Below the pieces are notes generated by a model. It searched no databases. It worked only from the letters and a program-made list of their open reading frames with translations, and was not told where the DNA came from. From Floridanema evergladense (GTDB lineage: Bacteria > Cyanobacteriota > Cyanobacteriia > Cyanobacteriales > Aerosakkonemataceae): a DNA stretch of 64,000 nt. Shown here one piece after another: positions 8,582-17,722 of this stretch. A program made the translations under genes and the position numbers. Within the stretch, counting starts at the first letter, position 1. Each line of letters starts with the position of its first letter. The stretch is from the NCBI RefSeq assembly GCF_041929205.1, contig NZ_JBHFNT010000067.1; one strand, written 5' to 3'.

Positions 8582-10348
8582 GTGATGGTACTAAACGGGA
8601 GGAAACATCCCTATTTAACAGGGGTGATTGCTGTAGCGATCGCGTTTTTCGTGCTGATGTTAGGTTTGACTTTACATCGTTATTTCACGTTTTACGCTTC
8701 CTACGACCAAGGAATATTTAATCAGGTGTTTTGGAATGGTATTCACGGTCGATTTTTTCAAAGTTCTCTGTCCTCCCAGTTATCAACGAACGTAGTTCAC
8801 AACGGCGAAGTACCGTCTGTGTTTTATCACAGGTTAGGGCAGCATTTCACCCCAGCTTTGTTGCTCTGGATACCCTTGTACTCATTGTTTCCCGCTCCTA
8901 CAACCTTAACTGTATTGCAGGTTACTTTGGTCACTGCTGCTGGTCTACTTTTGTACTCCTTGGCTAGACAATATCTCCAACCACGTCTAGCAGCAATAAT
9001 TACTTTTAGTTTTTATGGCGCTAACGCAATTATCGGGCCGACTCTCTCTAATTTCCATGATATCTGCCAAGTACCTTTATTTACTTTTGGTTTGTTTTTG
9101 GCTATGGAAAAACGTCGGTGGTGGCTGTTTTGGTTGTTGGCTGTACTGATTTTAGCAGTCAGGGAAGATGGCGGAGTTAGTTTGTTTGGTGTTGGTTTTT
9201 ACATGATTGCCAGCCGGAGGTTTCCGCGAATTGGGTTGGGGGTTTGTGTTCTGGCTTTTGGTTATATGCTGGTGTTGACTAACCTAATCATGCCGCTATT
9301 TTCGGCGGATATTTCCCAAAGGTTTATGATGGAAAGGTTTGGTCAGTATGCCGAGGGAACTGAAGCTTCTACTGTAGAAATTATCTGGGGAATGGTCAGA
9401 AATCCTTGGCGGTTGTTTGTAGAATTGGTTACACCAGTAGACCGTACCATAACCTATTTTTTGGCACATTGGTTGCCTTTTGCTTTTGTCCCAGCTTTTT
9501 CGCCATCGGCTTGGGCGATCGCAGGTTTTCCTTTGCTAAAATTACTGTTGGGTCAAGGACAGTCCGTGTTAGCAATTAATATTCGTTACGCCATGACTGT
9601 GGTTCCCGGACTTTGCTACGGTACAATTCTTTGGTGGGCAGCCGGAAGAGAAAAGTTAATTGATGCGCCTGTCAGAGATTTAATTGCTAGTGGTTTGATT
9701 TCGCTAGGTAATTTCTTTTCTTACCCAATTTTTCGAGGTGTTCAAACCATAATTAGTAAGTTGGTAAATTGGTGGGAAAAACAGCCAAAATTGCTCAAAT
9801 TATCGATGCAAAGGTTTTGGATAATTTGTATCTGTCTTTCGCTGGTGTTTACTTTCACTTCTAACCCAAATCGCACTTTATCTTTTCTGATTCCTGATTC
9901 TATTCGCCCTTTGGTATATGTACCAATAAATATTCAGTGGAAGCACGCAGGTAGTATCCGTAGTTTATTAGATAGAATTCCAACAGATGGGAGTGTAGCA
10001 GCGACAACTTATATAGTGCCTCATTTGTCTGGAAGACGCGAAATTATTAGGTTTCCAGCTTTGGAGTTTCAGAACGATCGACGAGAGGTGGTAAGTGTAG
10101 ATTATGCGATCGCAGATTTATGGCAATTAAAGAAATACCAAGTTGCCTTTAAAACCGATTGCCAAATTTTACAAGATAGCGTGCGAACTATTGATAAAAT
10201 ATTTGGTAATCAGTTATACGGAATAGTTGGCTTTGAAGATGGAGTTATTCTATTACAGAAAGGAGTACAGTCTAATCCTGATGCTATTTCTGCATGGCAG
10301 ATATTCCGAGAGGAAATCACGCCGATCTTAAATAAACCCAAGTGTTAG
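8582..10348 (+). CDS. DUF2079 family polytopic membrane protein
   Basis: 588 residues with many hydrophobic helices (first at about 13-33). The N-terminal motif YASYDQGIFNQVFWNGIHG (about 37-56) followed by a His-Phe-rich loop (GQHFTPALLLWIPLY) is characteristic of DUF2079, a family with a GT-C glycosyltransferase-like layout in which an early Asp and loop residues may act on a lipid-linked sugar. The soluble C-terminal portion (from about residue 450) is periplasmic-like. A GT4 glycosyltransferase follows 123 bases downstream on the same strand, which supports a role in glycan assembly, though this is inference. The start may be ATG at 8585 rather than GTG at 8582. Confidence 0.8.
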   Translation: MMVLNGRKHPYLTGVIAVAIAFFVLMLGLTLHRYFTFYASYDQGIFNQVFWNGIHGRFFQSSLSSQLSTNVVHNGEVPSVFYHRLGQHFTPALLLWIPLYSLFPAPTTLTVLQVTLVTAAGLLLYSLARQYLQPRLAAIITFSFYGANAIIGPTLSNFHDICQVPLFTFGLFLAMEKRRWWLFWLLAVLILAVREDGGVSLFGVGFYMIASRRFPRIGLGVCVLAFGYMLVLTNLIMPLFSADISQRFMMERFGQYAEGTEASTVEIIWGMVRNPWRLFVELVTPVDRTITYFLAHWLPFAFVPAFSPSAWAIAGFPLLKLLLGQGQSVLAINIRYAMTVVPGLCYGTILWWAAGREKLIDAPVRDLIASGLISLGNFFSYPIFRGVQTIISKLVNWWEKQPKLLKLSMQRFWIICICLSLVFTFTSNPNRTLSFLIPDSIRPLVYVPINIQWKHAGSIRSLLDRIPTDGSVAATTYIVPHLSGRREIIRFPALEFQNDRREVVSVDYAIADLWQLKKYQVAFKTDCQILQDSVRTIDKIFGNQLYGIVGFEDGVILLQKGVQSNPDAISAWQIFREEITPILNKPKC

Positions 10349-10471
10349 AGCCAACCAAGGAAAGATTTTTCTTAACATAACTAAACGTAGTAAGCTACAA
10401 TGACCATACTGATAGTATTGGTTTGTAATGTAGCTTACTTAAACTCTCTTAGCTTATTGGAATTGGTACTG

Positions 10472-11656
10472 ATGAAAATTCTGGTGTTATCTTGGGAATT
10501 TCCGCCGCGAATTGTGGGAGGAATTTCCCGCCATGTAGCAGAACTATACCCGGAATTAGTCAAACTGGGGGATGAAATCCATTTGATTACATCAGAGTTC
10601 GGGGAAGCGCCGATGTATGAATTGGTGGAAGGTATTCATATTCACCGAGTACCAGTAAGCTGGGGACATGATTTTCTGCACTGGATCGGCAATTTGAATA
10701 ATAGCATGGGTGTTCATGGTGGTAAACTGATTCTGGAAGAGGGGCTGTTTGATGTAATTCATGCTCATGATTGGTTAGTGGGAGATGCGGCGATCGCTCT
10801 GAAACATTATTTTAAAATTCCTTTGGTAACGACAATTCATGCCACAGAATATGGTCGTTATAATGGGATTCATACTTATCAACAACGCTACATTTGTGAA
10901 AAGGAAAAACGCCTGACTTATGAATCTTGGCGAGTAATTGTTTGCACTGAATATATGCGCCACGAAGTCAGCAGAGTTTTAGTTACTCCTATAGACAAAA
11001 TAGATGTAATTTATAATGGGATTCGTCGCGAAAAGAAAAACGGTAATGGGTTCGATCGTCAAGAATTTCGTCGCTGCTTTGCCAAAGATGATGAACAAAT
11101 TGTCTATTATGTGGGGAGAATTTCTCACGAAAAAGGCGTTTGGTTGCTGTTAAATGCTGCACCTAGAGTAATTTGGGAAATGAAAGGAAAAGTAAAAATT
11201 GTGATCGTTGGTGGAGGTAATACCGATCATCTTAAACAGCAAGCTTGGCAACTGGGAATTTGGGATCGTTGTTGTTTTACTGGTTTTATGTCTGATGAAG
11301 ATTTGAACAAGTTTCAAACAATTGCTAATTGTGCTGTTTTTCCCAGTCTTTATGAACCTTTTGGAATTGTGGCGTTAGAAAGTTTTGCGGCGAAAGTACC
11401 TGTGGTAGTTTCTGATACGGGCGGGTTGCCGGAAGTAGTGCAACATGGTAAAACGGGAATCGTAACTTGGACAAATAATGCTGATTCTTTGGCTTGGGGA
11501 ATTTTAGAAGTTTTGCGTCATCCTGAGTTGGCGCAGCATTTGGTAGAAAATGCTTATCACGATTTGAAACAGCGGTTTTGTTGGGCTGATTTGGCTTTGC
11601 AAACTCAAGCTGTTTATCAGCGAGTGGTTAAAGAAAGAAATCAGGTTATGTGGTAA
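10472..11656 (+). CDS. GT4-family glycosyltransferase
   Basis: 394 residues from MKILVLSWEFPPRIVGGISR. The N-terminal Rossmann domain shows the GT4/GT-B glycine-rich loop, and the C-terminal donor-binding domain has YVGRISHEKGVWLLL and the EPFGIVALE motif (E-x7-E) that holds the nucleotide-sugar. The start was placed at 10472 because the family begins there; an in-frame ATG at 10400 would add 24 hydrophobic residues with no match. The enzyme is soluble or peripheral and retains anomeric configuration. Resemblance to starch/glycogen-synthase-type GT4 and proximity to malQ could hint at alpha-glucan metabolism, but the substrate is not readable. Confidence 0.85.
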   Translation: MKILVLSWEFPPRIVGGISRHVAELYPELVKLGDEIHLITSEFGEAPMYELVEGIHIHRVPVSWGHDFLHWIGNLNNSMGVHGGKLILEEGLFDVIHAHDWLVGDAAIALKHYFKIPLVTTIHATEYGRYNGIHTYQQRYICEKEKRLTYESWRVIVCTEYMRHEVSRVLVTPIDKIDVIYNGIRREKKNGNGFDRQEFRRCFAKDDEQIVYYVGRISHEKGVWLLLNAAPRVIWEMKGKVKIVIVGGGNTDHLKQQAWQLGIWDRCCFTGFMSDEDLNKFQTIANCAVFPSLYEPFGIVALESFAAKVPVVVSDTGGLPEVVQHGKTGIVTWTNNADSLAWGILEVLRHPELAQHLVENAYHDLKQRFCWADLALQTQAVYQRVVKERNQVMW

Positions 11657-11957
11657 GGTCTGATTTTAAATTGATCAATTAATCTTTTTTGAACCACGAA
11701 GACGCGAAGGACGCGAAGAGAAGAGGAAGAAAGGGAAAGTAAAGGAGTGGAAGAGGATAAAGGAGGTCTAACCGAGATTTGATAGGATTATGAAAGAGAT
11801 TTTTTTAGAGCGATCGAGACACAGAGAAGGCAGAGAGAAGAAGGAGTTTAAATCTTAAATAAATTCAAAATCATACTTAGGAGTTATGCTAAAGACGGCT
11901 GAGATTTAGTAGCATCCAATAGGTTAAGGGTATAATTTACCTTGAATTTTTTAACTT
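11657..11957. other. Intergenic region between GT4 and malQ
   Basis: About 300 bases. The first half contains the GAACCACGAAGACGCGAAGG-type low-complexity purine-rich sequence found widely between cyanobacterial genes, followed by AG-rich tracts. No ORF, hairpin terminator or RNA gene was recognised. The malQ promoter presumably lies in the AT-rich last 100 bases. Confidence 0.5.
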
Positions 11958-13484
11958 ATGGGAACTATGACTTTGCAGCGTTCTAGCGGTATTTTACTTC
12001 ATCCTACTTGTTTACCGGGCAATTTTGGTATCGGCGATTTAGGGCAAGCAGCTTATAATTTTGTCGATTTTTTAGTGGAAAGCGGTCAAAATTTTTGGCA
12101 GGTTTTACCGTTAGGGCCGACGGGATACGAACACTCGCCTTATACTATGAATTATAGTGCTTTTGCTGGCAATCCATTGATGATTAGTTTGGAAAAATTA
12201 GTGGATGAGGGATTGCTAAAATCTGAGGAATTAAAGCCTATTGGGGCGAGTGGAAAAGGTGCTTACGATCGCATAGATTTTGACGAAGTTATTCCTCACA
12301 AGTATGAGTATTTGAAATCGGCGTTCGATCGCTTTCGTTTAACGCTAAAAGATCGACCAAATTCTGAATTAGAAAAGTTTTGTCAGGAACAAGCTTGGTG
12401 GTTAGATGATTATGTGCTATTTATGTCTCTTTTAGAAGTGCATAATGGACAAGCTTGGAATTATTGGGACAAAGCAATTGCTAGAAGGGAACCGCAAGCA
12501 ATTAAAGAACAAAAGGAAGCTTTAAAAGACTTTATTTTATATCATCAATTCTTACAATTCAAGTTTTTTGAACAATGGAAAGTGTTACGTAAATATGCCA
12601 ATGAGAAAAACATTCAAATTATTGGCGATGTTTCCATCTATGTTTGTCATAATAGCGCCGATGTTTGGGCGAATCAAGAGAATTTTGCCCTCGATCCTGA
12701 AACTTTAGAAGCTGCTTGGATGGCTGGTGTTCCCCCGGATTATTTTAGCGAAACTGGGCAATTGTGGGGAAATCCTGTTTACAATTGGGAACATTTACAA
12801 AAGACTAATTATGCTTGGTGGATTGACAGATTTAAGGCAACTTTGCAATATGTAGATATTGTCAGAATCGATCATTTTCGCGGTTTTGAAGCTTTCTGGC
12901 GGATTCCGGCTGGAGAAACTACGGGAATGAAAGGCGAATGGATTAAAGCGCCTGGGGAAGACTTTTTTGAAAAGTTGGGTCAAGCTTTAGGAAATCTCTC
13001 GGTTTTAGCGGAAGATTTGGGAATTATTACGCCGGAAGTTGAGGAGTTGCGCGATCGCTTTAACTTTCCCGGAATGCGAATTTTAATGTTTGCTTTTAGC
13101 GACGATAGCAAAAATCCTTATTTACCCCATAATTATATCCCTAATTGTGTGGTTTATCCCGGCACTCACGACAATGATACGATAATTGGTTGGTGGGAAA
13201 AAGCAAGTGACAAAGAAAGGCTATATATTGCAGAATATTTGGGCTATTCCCATTACCAAGAAATCAAAGAAATCAATTGGGTTTTCATTCGGATGGCGTT
13301 AGCTTCGGTTGCTAATTTAGCAATAATTGCTTTACAAGATGTTTTAGGATTGGATAATCGTGCCCGGATGAATGACCCTAGTGTGAATGCGGGAAATTGG
13401 CGATGGCGGTTTACTAGTTCCGATTTGTTGAGTGATGAATTGAGCGATCGCTTACGCAAAACCACTCAACTTTACAATCGCTAA
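11958..13484 (+). CDS. malQ: 4-alpha-glucanotransferase (amylomaltase, GH77)
   Basis: 508 residues, full-length GH77. N-terminal signature RSSGILLHPTCLPGNFGIGD and the PLGPTGYEHSPY loop bind acceptor glucan. Catalytic residues are visible: nucleophile Asp305 in VRIDHFRGF, acid/base Glu352 in LAEDLG, and transition-state stabiliser Asp405 in GTHDNDT. The enzyme disproportionates maltooligosaccharides during glycogen turnover in the cytoplasm. Start ATG at 11958 fits the family, with MTLQRSSG at 11967 an alternative. Its 3' end overlaps the convergent cysteine desulfurase gene by four bases. Confidence 0.95.
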   Translation: MGTMTLQRSSGILLHPTCLPGNFGIGDLGQAAYNFVDFLVESGQNFWQVLPLGPTGYEHSPYTMNYSAFAGNPLMISLEKLVDEGLLKSEELKPIGASGKGAYDRIDFDEVIPHKYEYLKSAFDRFRLTLKDRPNSELEKFCQEQAWWLDDYVLFMSLLEVHNGQAWNYWDKAIARREPQAIKEQKEALKDFILYHQFLQFKFFEQWKVLRKYANEKNIQIIGDVSIYVCHNSADVWANQENFALDPETLEAAWMAGVPPDYFSETGQLWGNPVYNWEHLQKTNYAWWIDRFKATLQYVDIVRIDHFRGFEAFWRIPAGETTGMKGEWIKAPGEDFFEKLGQALGNLSVLAEDLGIITPEVEELRDRFNFPGMRILMFAFSDDSKNPYLPHNYIPNCVVYPGTHDNDTIIGWWEKASDKERLYIAEYLGYSHYQEIKEINWVFIRMALASVANLAIIALQDVLGLDNRARMNDPSVNAGNWRWRFTSSDLLSDELSDRLRKTTQLYNR

Positions 13485-14647
13485 CTCGCACGAAAAACCG
13501 TCTGCAATGGTCTAACAGTATTGCACAAATGTTCGGCGGCTAAATCAATTTCTAACTCATTATTAAACCGACCAATTCCAAAGCGAACTGACGCAAAAGC
13601 CAACTCTGGCGAGTGTCCCAACGCTGTTAAAACATGAGAAGGGGCGGTTTTTACTGAAGTACAAGCCGATCCTGAAGATATGGCGATTATTGATTGTAAT
13701 CCCAAGGAAAGTGCAGCACCATCGACATTTTCCACGCTGATATTTAAGTTTCCTGGTAATCTTTTGGTTGGATGACCATTTAACACAATGCCATGAAGTT
13801 GGGAAATTTTTGTCCACAAACGCTGACGTAAATTTGTCAGTCGTTTGGCTTCCGATTTCATTTCGGAAATCCCCAATTCCACTGCTTTAGCAAAACCGAC
13901 AATTTGTGGGGTGTATAATGTTCCCGATCGCATTCCCCGTTCATGTCCCCCACCGTGCATTTGTGGCGCTAATCTCACTCTCGGATTGCGTCTTCTGACA
14001 TATAAAGCACCTGTCCCTTTTGGCCCATAAATTTTATGCGCCGTCAAAGACATTAAATCAATTTTCATCTCCTCTACATCCAGAGGAATTTTACCAATTG
14101 CTTGCGCTGCATCAGTGTGGAAAAGTACTTCATGTTCCCGACAAATTGCCCCGATTTCTGTCAAAGGCTGCAAAACTCCTATTTCGTTATTCGCCGCCAT
14201 TACAGAAACTAAAATTGTATCTTGACGAATGGTTTTTTCCAGCAAGTTTAGATCGATTAATCCATCCTTTTGCACGGGAAGTAAAGTGACTTCAAAACCC
14301 AAAGATTGTAAATATTCGCAAGGATCGAGAACAGCATTATGTTCGGTTTGGACTGTAATTATATGTCGTCCTTTTTGAAAATAAGCTTCAACAACACCTT
14401 TGATGGCTAAATTGTTAGCTTCGGTTGCGCCGCTAGTAAATATAATTTCTTCAGGTGTGGCGTGAATCGCCTCGGCTAAAATTTGTCGAGATTGTTTCAC
14501 AGCGGCTTCCGCTTCCCAACCGTAGACATGATTGATACTCGCAGGATTGCCAAAGTTTTCTCGGAAGTAAGGAAGCATAGCGGCTAACACCCTTTCGTCG
14601 AGTGGCGTAGTCGCATGGTTATCTAGATAAATGGGACGGTGAGACAT
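13481..14647 (-). CDS. Cysteine desulfurase (NifS/IscS-like, class I)
   Basis: 388 residues from MSHRPIYLDNHATTPLD, the canonical NifS/IscS beginning. PLP lysine Lys205 lies in LTAHKIYGPKG; His103 in TEHNAV stacks on the cofactor; the sulfur-carrying cysteine Cys329 lies in the mobile loop SSGSACTS. It moves sulfur from cysteine to Fe-S cluster scaffolds or tRNA modification enzymes. An upstream ATG at 14683 would add 12 residues without family support. No nif or suf genes are adjacent, so a general housekeeping desulfurase is more likely than a nitrogenase-specific one. Confidence 0.92.
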   Translation of the reverse strand: MSHRPIYLDNHATTPLDERVLAAMLPYFRENFGNPASINHVYGWEAEAAVKQSRQILAEAIHATPEEIIFTSGATEANNLAIKGVVEAYFQKGRHIITVQTEHNAVLDPCEYLQSLGFEVTLLPVQKDGLIDLNLLEKTIRQDTILVSVMAANNEIGVLQPLTEIGAICREHEVLFHTDAAQAIGKIPLDVEEMKIDLMSLTAHKIYGPKGTGALYVRRRNPRVRLAPQMHGGGHERGMRSGTLYTPQIVGFAKAVELGISEMKSEAKRLTNLRQRLWTKISQLHGIVLNGHPTKRLPGNLNISVENVDGAALSLGLQSIIAISSGSACTSVKTAPSHVLTALGHSPELAFASVRFGIGRFNNELEIDLAAEHLCNTVRPLQTVFRAS

Positions 14648-14851
14648 ACCTATTGATTTAAAACACAGCAAGACATTAAACAATAAATGTAGCTTACGAG
14701 AGATGGCGTATACAGCTACAGATAGTTACATAAGTTTTACAAAATCAAATAATCTTATCAATTATGCCTAAGTTCTTTAGTACGATCGCTTAATCCTGAT
14801 AGTCTTGTTCCTAAGTCTTTCGTTTCAATTGTCGTTATCACAAAAATCAAC

Positions 14852-15430
14852 ATGGAATCACAAGCTGAAAATCCAACTACCCCAACTCCTCCAGAACCGA
14901 TCCAGAAAAAAGAGGTGACAGTCACTCCCCCATCTACCACACCTGCGGAAAATCCCACTGTCACAGCAGAAAAGACACCTCCGACACCTCCAACACCTCC
15001 AACACCTCCAACACCCCCACCAACAATGCAAACTCCTAAAGTCGAAGTCAAAGTCCCAACTCCTCCCACAGTAGAAGTTAACATATCTGATGAACCTGTT
15101 GCTGAAACTCAGTGGCAACAATTCGGTAAACAAATATCAGAAATACTCGATCGCTTACCTGATTCTGTGAGTAACTTCTTTAGAGACTATCAACGACCTT
15201 TAACAGTTGTTGGTGTAATTATAGCCAGTATCATTGCCCTGAAAGTGATCTCAGGCTTGCTGGATACTTTTAATGAAATTCCCTTTTTTGAACCCTTCTT
15301 TCAGTTAATTGGTGTTATCTACTCAGGTTGGTTTGTGTACCGTTACTTACTCAATGCTGGGACTCGCCAAGAACTTTGGCAAATAATAGATGATTATAAA
15401 GCCCAAGTTTTTGGTAGTAAAAAGTCTTAG
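14852..15430 (+). CDS. CAAD-domain thylakoid membrane protein (CURT1-like)
   Basis: 192 residues. The N-terminal ~75 residues are disordered, with a TPP tripeptide run (about 44-56) and Pro/Val-rich text. The C-terminal CAAD domain begins near residue 88 with an amphipathic helix (FGKQISEILDRLPDSVSNFF), then two hydrophobic hairpin helices (TVVGVIIASIIALKVISG and FFQLIGVIYSGWFVYRYLL) and a helical tail. Family knowledge: CAAD anchors some aminoacyl-tRNA synthetases in cyanobacteria and is homologous to CURT1, which bends thylakoid edges. No synthetase domain is fused here. The TPP run gives a G-rich antisense frame that is not a gene. Confidence 0.88.
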   Translation: MESQAENPTTPTPPEPIQKKEVTVTPPSTTPAENPTVTAEKTPPTPPTPPTPPTPPPTMQTPKVEVKVPTPPTVEVNISDEPVAETQWQQFGKQISEILDRLPDSVSNFFRDYQRPLTVVGVIIASIIALKVISGLLDTFNEIPFFEPFFQLIGVIYSGWFVYRYLLNAGTRQELWQIIDDYKAQVFGSKKS

Positions 15431-15431
15431 A

Positions 15432-15465
15432 AAGGCAGAAGGCAGAAGGCAGAAGGCAGAAGGGA
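15432..15465. repeat. GGCAGAA tandem heptamers
   Basis: Four tandem GGCAGAA units immediately after the stop of the CAAD gene. Such heptamers are a recurrent feature between cyanobacterial genes; no function can be assigned. Confidence 0.7.
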
Positions 15466-15513
15466 AGAAAGCTAAATTTTTATTTTCTCCCCTGCTCCTC
15501 TGCTCCCCTGCAA

Positions 15514-16578
15514 TTACTGTAAACGCCAAATTCTAATGCTAGTATCTTTAGCGCCACTACCGCCTGTAACGAGGGTTTTGCCATCTGGACTAAAGGCTAC
15601 TGATTCTACTTTGTCGGTGTGTCCTGTGAGAGTTTGTAGGATATTTCCAGTGCTAATATCCCAAATTTTAACTTGACTAGCTCGATCGCCACTTGCAAGC
15701 TTTGTTCCATCGGGACTAAAAGTTAGGGAAAAAACTGGACTTTCGTCTTGAAAAGTGTTTAGTAATTCGCCATTTTCGCTATTCCAAATTTTAATTGCGC
15801 CGTCATGGGAACTACTAGCTAATCTTTTACCATCGGGATTAAAAGCAACTGACCAAACTGCATAATTACTATGTCCGGTGAGATTTTTTAGCAATTTTCC
15901 GTTGCTAAGATCCCAAATTTTTACGGTTAAATCTTGATTACCACTGGCGATCGTTTTCCCATCAGGACTAATTGCCACTGATAAAATCATCCCAGCATTA
16001 GGACGCAAAGTGCGCTGTAAGTTACCAGTTTTTGCATCCCAAATTCTAATTGTTCCGTCGCCACTTCCGCTGACTAAAGTTTTGCCATCTGGACTAATTG
16101 CAACTGAATAAATTCCGCCGGAATGACCGGAAATTGTCCTTTGTAATCTACCAGTTTTTAAATTCCAGACCTTGATGGTGCGATCGCTACTTCCACTCAC
16201 TAACCTGCTACCATCTTTACTAATCGCTACTGCTAAAACTGGCGCTGTATGTCCCGAAAGAGTCCTTTGTAATTCACCAGTTGGCAAATTCCAAACTTTA
16301 ATAGTTTTGTCACTGCTACCAGTCACTAAAGTTTCACCATCAGGACTAATCGCAATACCTTTAACTCCTCCTGAATGCCGAGAAACAGTTTTTGCTAAAG
16401 TAAAATTGGTTGTGGTAGTCTCTTGAGCAACTACAGTATCAGTAAATTTTTGCGCTTCTATCTGCGGATAGGCTTTTGTTGGAACAATGGTTAAAATTAA
16501 CAAAAATACACTGAATAAAGACCAATTTTTCTGCTTGCTGAAATTAATTGCTAAAGGAAGTTGAGGAAAGAAACGCAT
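15514..16578 (-). CDS. Exported or membrane-anchored WD40 beta-propeller protein
   Basis: 354 residues from MRFFPQLPLAINFSK. A hydrophobic segment at about 20-36 (SLFSVFLLILTIVPTKA) acts as signal peptide or anchor. Then come seven WD40 repeats, each with the D-x-T/A-I-K-W-D/N pattern, for example KTIKVWNL and GTIRIWDA, enough for a single closed propeller; repeat 7 carries a small insertion (GSGAKDTS). The start at 16578 is chosen over an ATG at 16635 because AGGAG lies seven bases upstream of it. WD40 propellers are protein-docking platforms; the partner is unknown. Transcribed away from the photolyase-like gene. Confidence 0.85.
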   Translation of the reverse strand: MRFFPQLPLAINFSKQKNWSLFSVFLLILTIVPTKAYPQIEAQKFTDTVVAQETTTTNFTLAKTVSRHSGGVKGIAISPDGETLVTGSSDKTIKVWNLPTGELQRTLSGHTAPVLAVAISKDGSRLVSGSSDRTIKVWNLKTGRLQRTISGHSGGIYSVAISPDGKTLVSGSGDGTIRIWDAKTGNLQRTLRPNAGMILSVAISPDGKTIASGNQDLTVKIWDLSNGKLLKNLTGHSNYAVWSVAFNPDGKRLASSSHDGAIKIWNSENGELLNTFQDESPVFSLTFSPDGTKLASGDRASQVKIWDISTGNILQTLTGHTDKVESVAFSPDGKTLVTGGSGAKDTSIRIWRLQ

Positions 16579-16684
16579 ATTATCACTCCTAAAAGACGAA
16601 TAAAAACGGTTTAGTAAATTTTGTGTTTCGCTCAAATTTAAGTTACCCTAAAAACAGTGGAAAAAAGCGCGAAATAGATGCAAA

Positions 16685-17539
16685 ATGACTAAAGATATGC
16701 AACGTGAATTTACTAACCGCGATGAATTAATTGCTTACCTCAGAGAGCAATTTCTCGATGTAGCAATACAAGATGAACATATTAGCGAAACCTTGGGTGG
16801 AAGGAAAGCCGCTGAGGAATTTCTCCACAAAATTGAGCCAGTAAATTACGCTAAATCACGCAATTTCCTAACTGGTGCTGTCACCAAGCTTTCGCCTTAT
16901 ATTCGCTATGGCGTAATTAGTTTAGCAGAAGTGCGCGATACTGTTTTAGGGAAAGTGGAAAATCAAGATGATGCTACCAAATTAATTAATGAGTTGGGTT
17001 GGCGAGACTATTGGCAAAGATTATATGCTCAATTGGGAGATAAAATTTGGCAGGATCGAGAACCATACAAAACTGGTTATAGTGTTAAAGATTATGGTGA
17101 TAATCTTCCTGAAGATATTATTTCGGGAAGTACGGGTTTAGTTTGTATCGATAATTTTAGTGAGGATTTGCGATCGCACGGCTATTTACACAATCATGCC
17201 AGAATGTGGTTAGCAGCTTATATTGTGCATTGGCGAAAGGTACTTTGGCAAGTAGGCGCAAAGTGGTTTTTATCACATTTATTAGATGGAGATCCCGCTA
17301 GTAATAATCTTTCTTGGCAATGGGTTGCTAGTACTTTTAGTCATAAGCCATACTTTTTTAATCGGGAAAATTTAGAACGCTATACGGAAGGGGTTTATTG
17401 TCGTCAATGTCCTTTGTATGGTAAATGTGATTTTGAGGGAAGTTATGAGGATTTGGAAAAGCGATTGTTTCCTAAAGCTGCACCTTTTGAAAATCGCAGC
17501 GGGAGTCAAAGTTCGCAAAAGGGAAAACGGCGAGGTTGA
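16685..17539 (+). CDS. Photolyase/cryptochrome FAD-binding domain protein (stand-alone)
   Basis: 284 residues corresponding only to the helical FAD-binding half of photolyase/cryptochrome. Landmarks: FLTGAVTKLSPYIRYGVIS (61-79), ELGWRDYWQRLY (103-114), HNHARMWLAAYIVHWRK (169-185) and LLDGDPASNNLSWQWVAS (199-216), which hold flavin. The N-terminal alpha/beta antenna domain is absent but is encoded separately 183 bases downstream. Cysteines C154, C239, C242 and C248 recall the four-cysteine spacing of Fe-S photolyases; cluster binding is only a hypothesis. First ATG at 16685 used; MQREFTN at 16697 is an alternative start. Confidence 0.85.
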   Translation: MTKDMQREFTNRDELIAYLREQFLDVAIQDEHISETLGGRKAAEEFLHKIEPVNYAKSRNFLTGAVTKLSPYIRYGVISLAEVRDTVLGKVENQDDATKLINELGWRDYWQRLYAQLGDKIWQDREPYKTGYSVKDYGDNLPEDIISGSTGLVCIDNFSEDLRSHGYLHNHARMWLAAYIVHWRKVLWQVGAKWFLSHLLDGDPASNNLSWQWVASTFSHKPYFFNRENLERYTEGVYCRQCPLYGKCDFEGSYEDLEKRLFPKAAPFENRSGSQSSQKGKRRG

Positions 17540-17561
17540 AAGTGTTTTTTAAACCACAAAT

Positions 17562-17693
17562 GAACATAGATGGTATATAAAGGTTATCTGTTTTTGCCGG
17601 AGTTCTTTTTTAGTACGCAGATGAATGCAGATAAACGCAGATGAACGCAGATGGTATATCTATGTTATCTGTTTTTGCAGAAGTTCTTTTTAC
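17562..17693. repeat. Direct repeat of about 50 bases
   Basis: Two imperfect copies (about 17562-17611 and 17644-17693) sharing ATGGTATAT, GTTATCTGTTTTTGC and GAGTTCTTTT/AAGTTCTTTT blocks, separated by three ACGCAGATGAA-type 12-mers. It lies between the two halves of the split photolyase. Slipped replication or recombination between copies is possible. Confidence 0.65.
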
Positions 17694-17722
17694 TGTGGAT
17701 GCTCACCAATAACAAATGACAA

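Noticed and set aside
14758..15084. Antisense Gly/Val-rich ORF
   Set aside because: It is the reverse of the TPP repeat region in the CAAD-domain gene; no independent coding signal.
16685..17539. Full-length DASH cryptochrome
   Set aside because: Only the FAD half is present in this gene; the alpha/beta domain is in a separate downstream gene.
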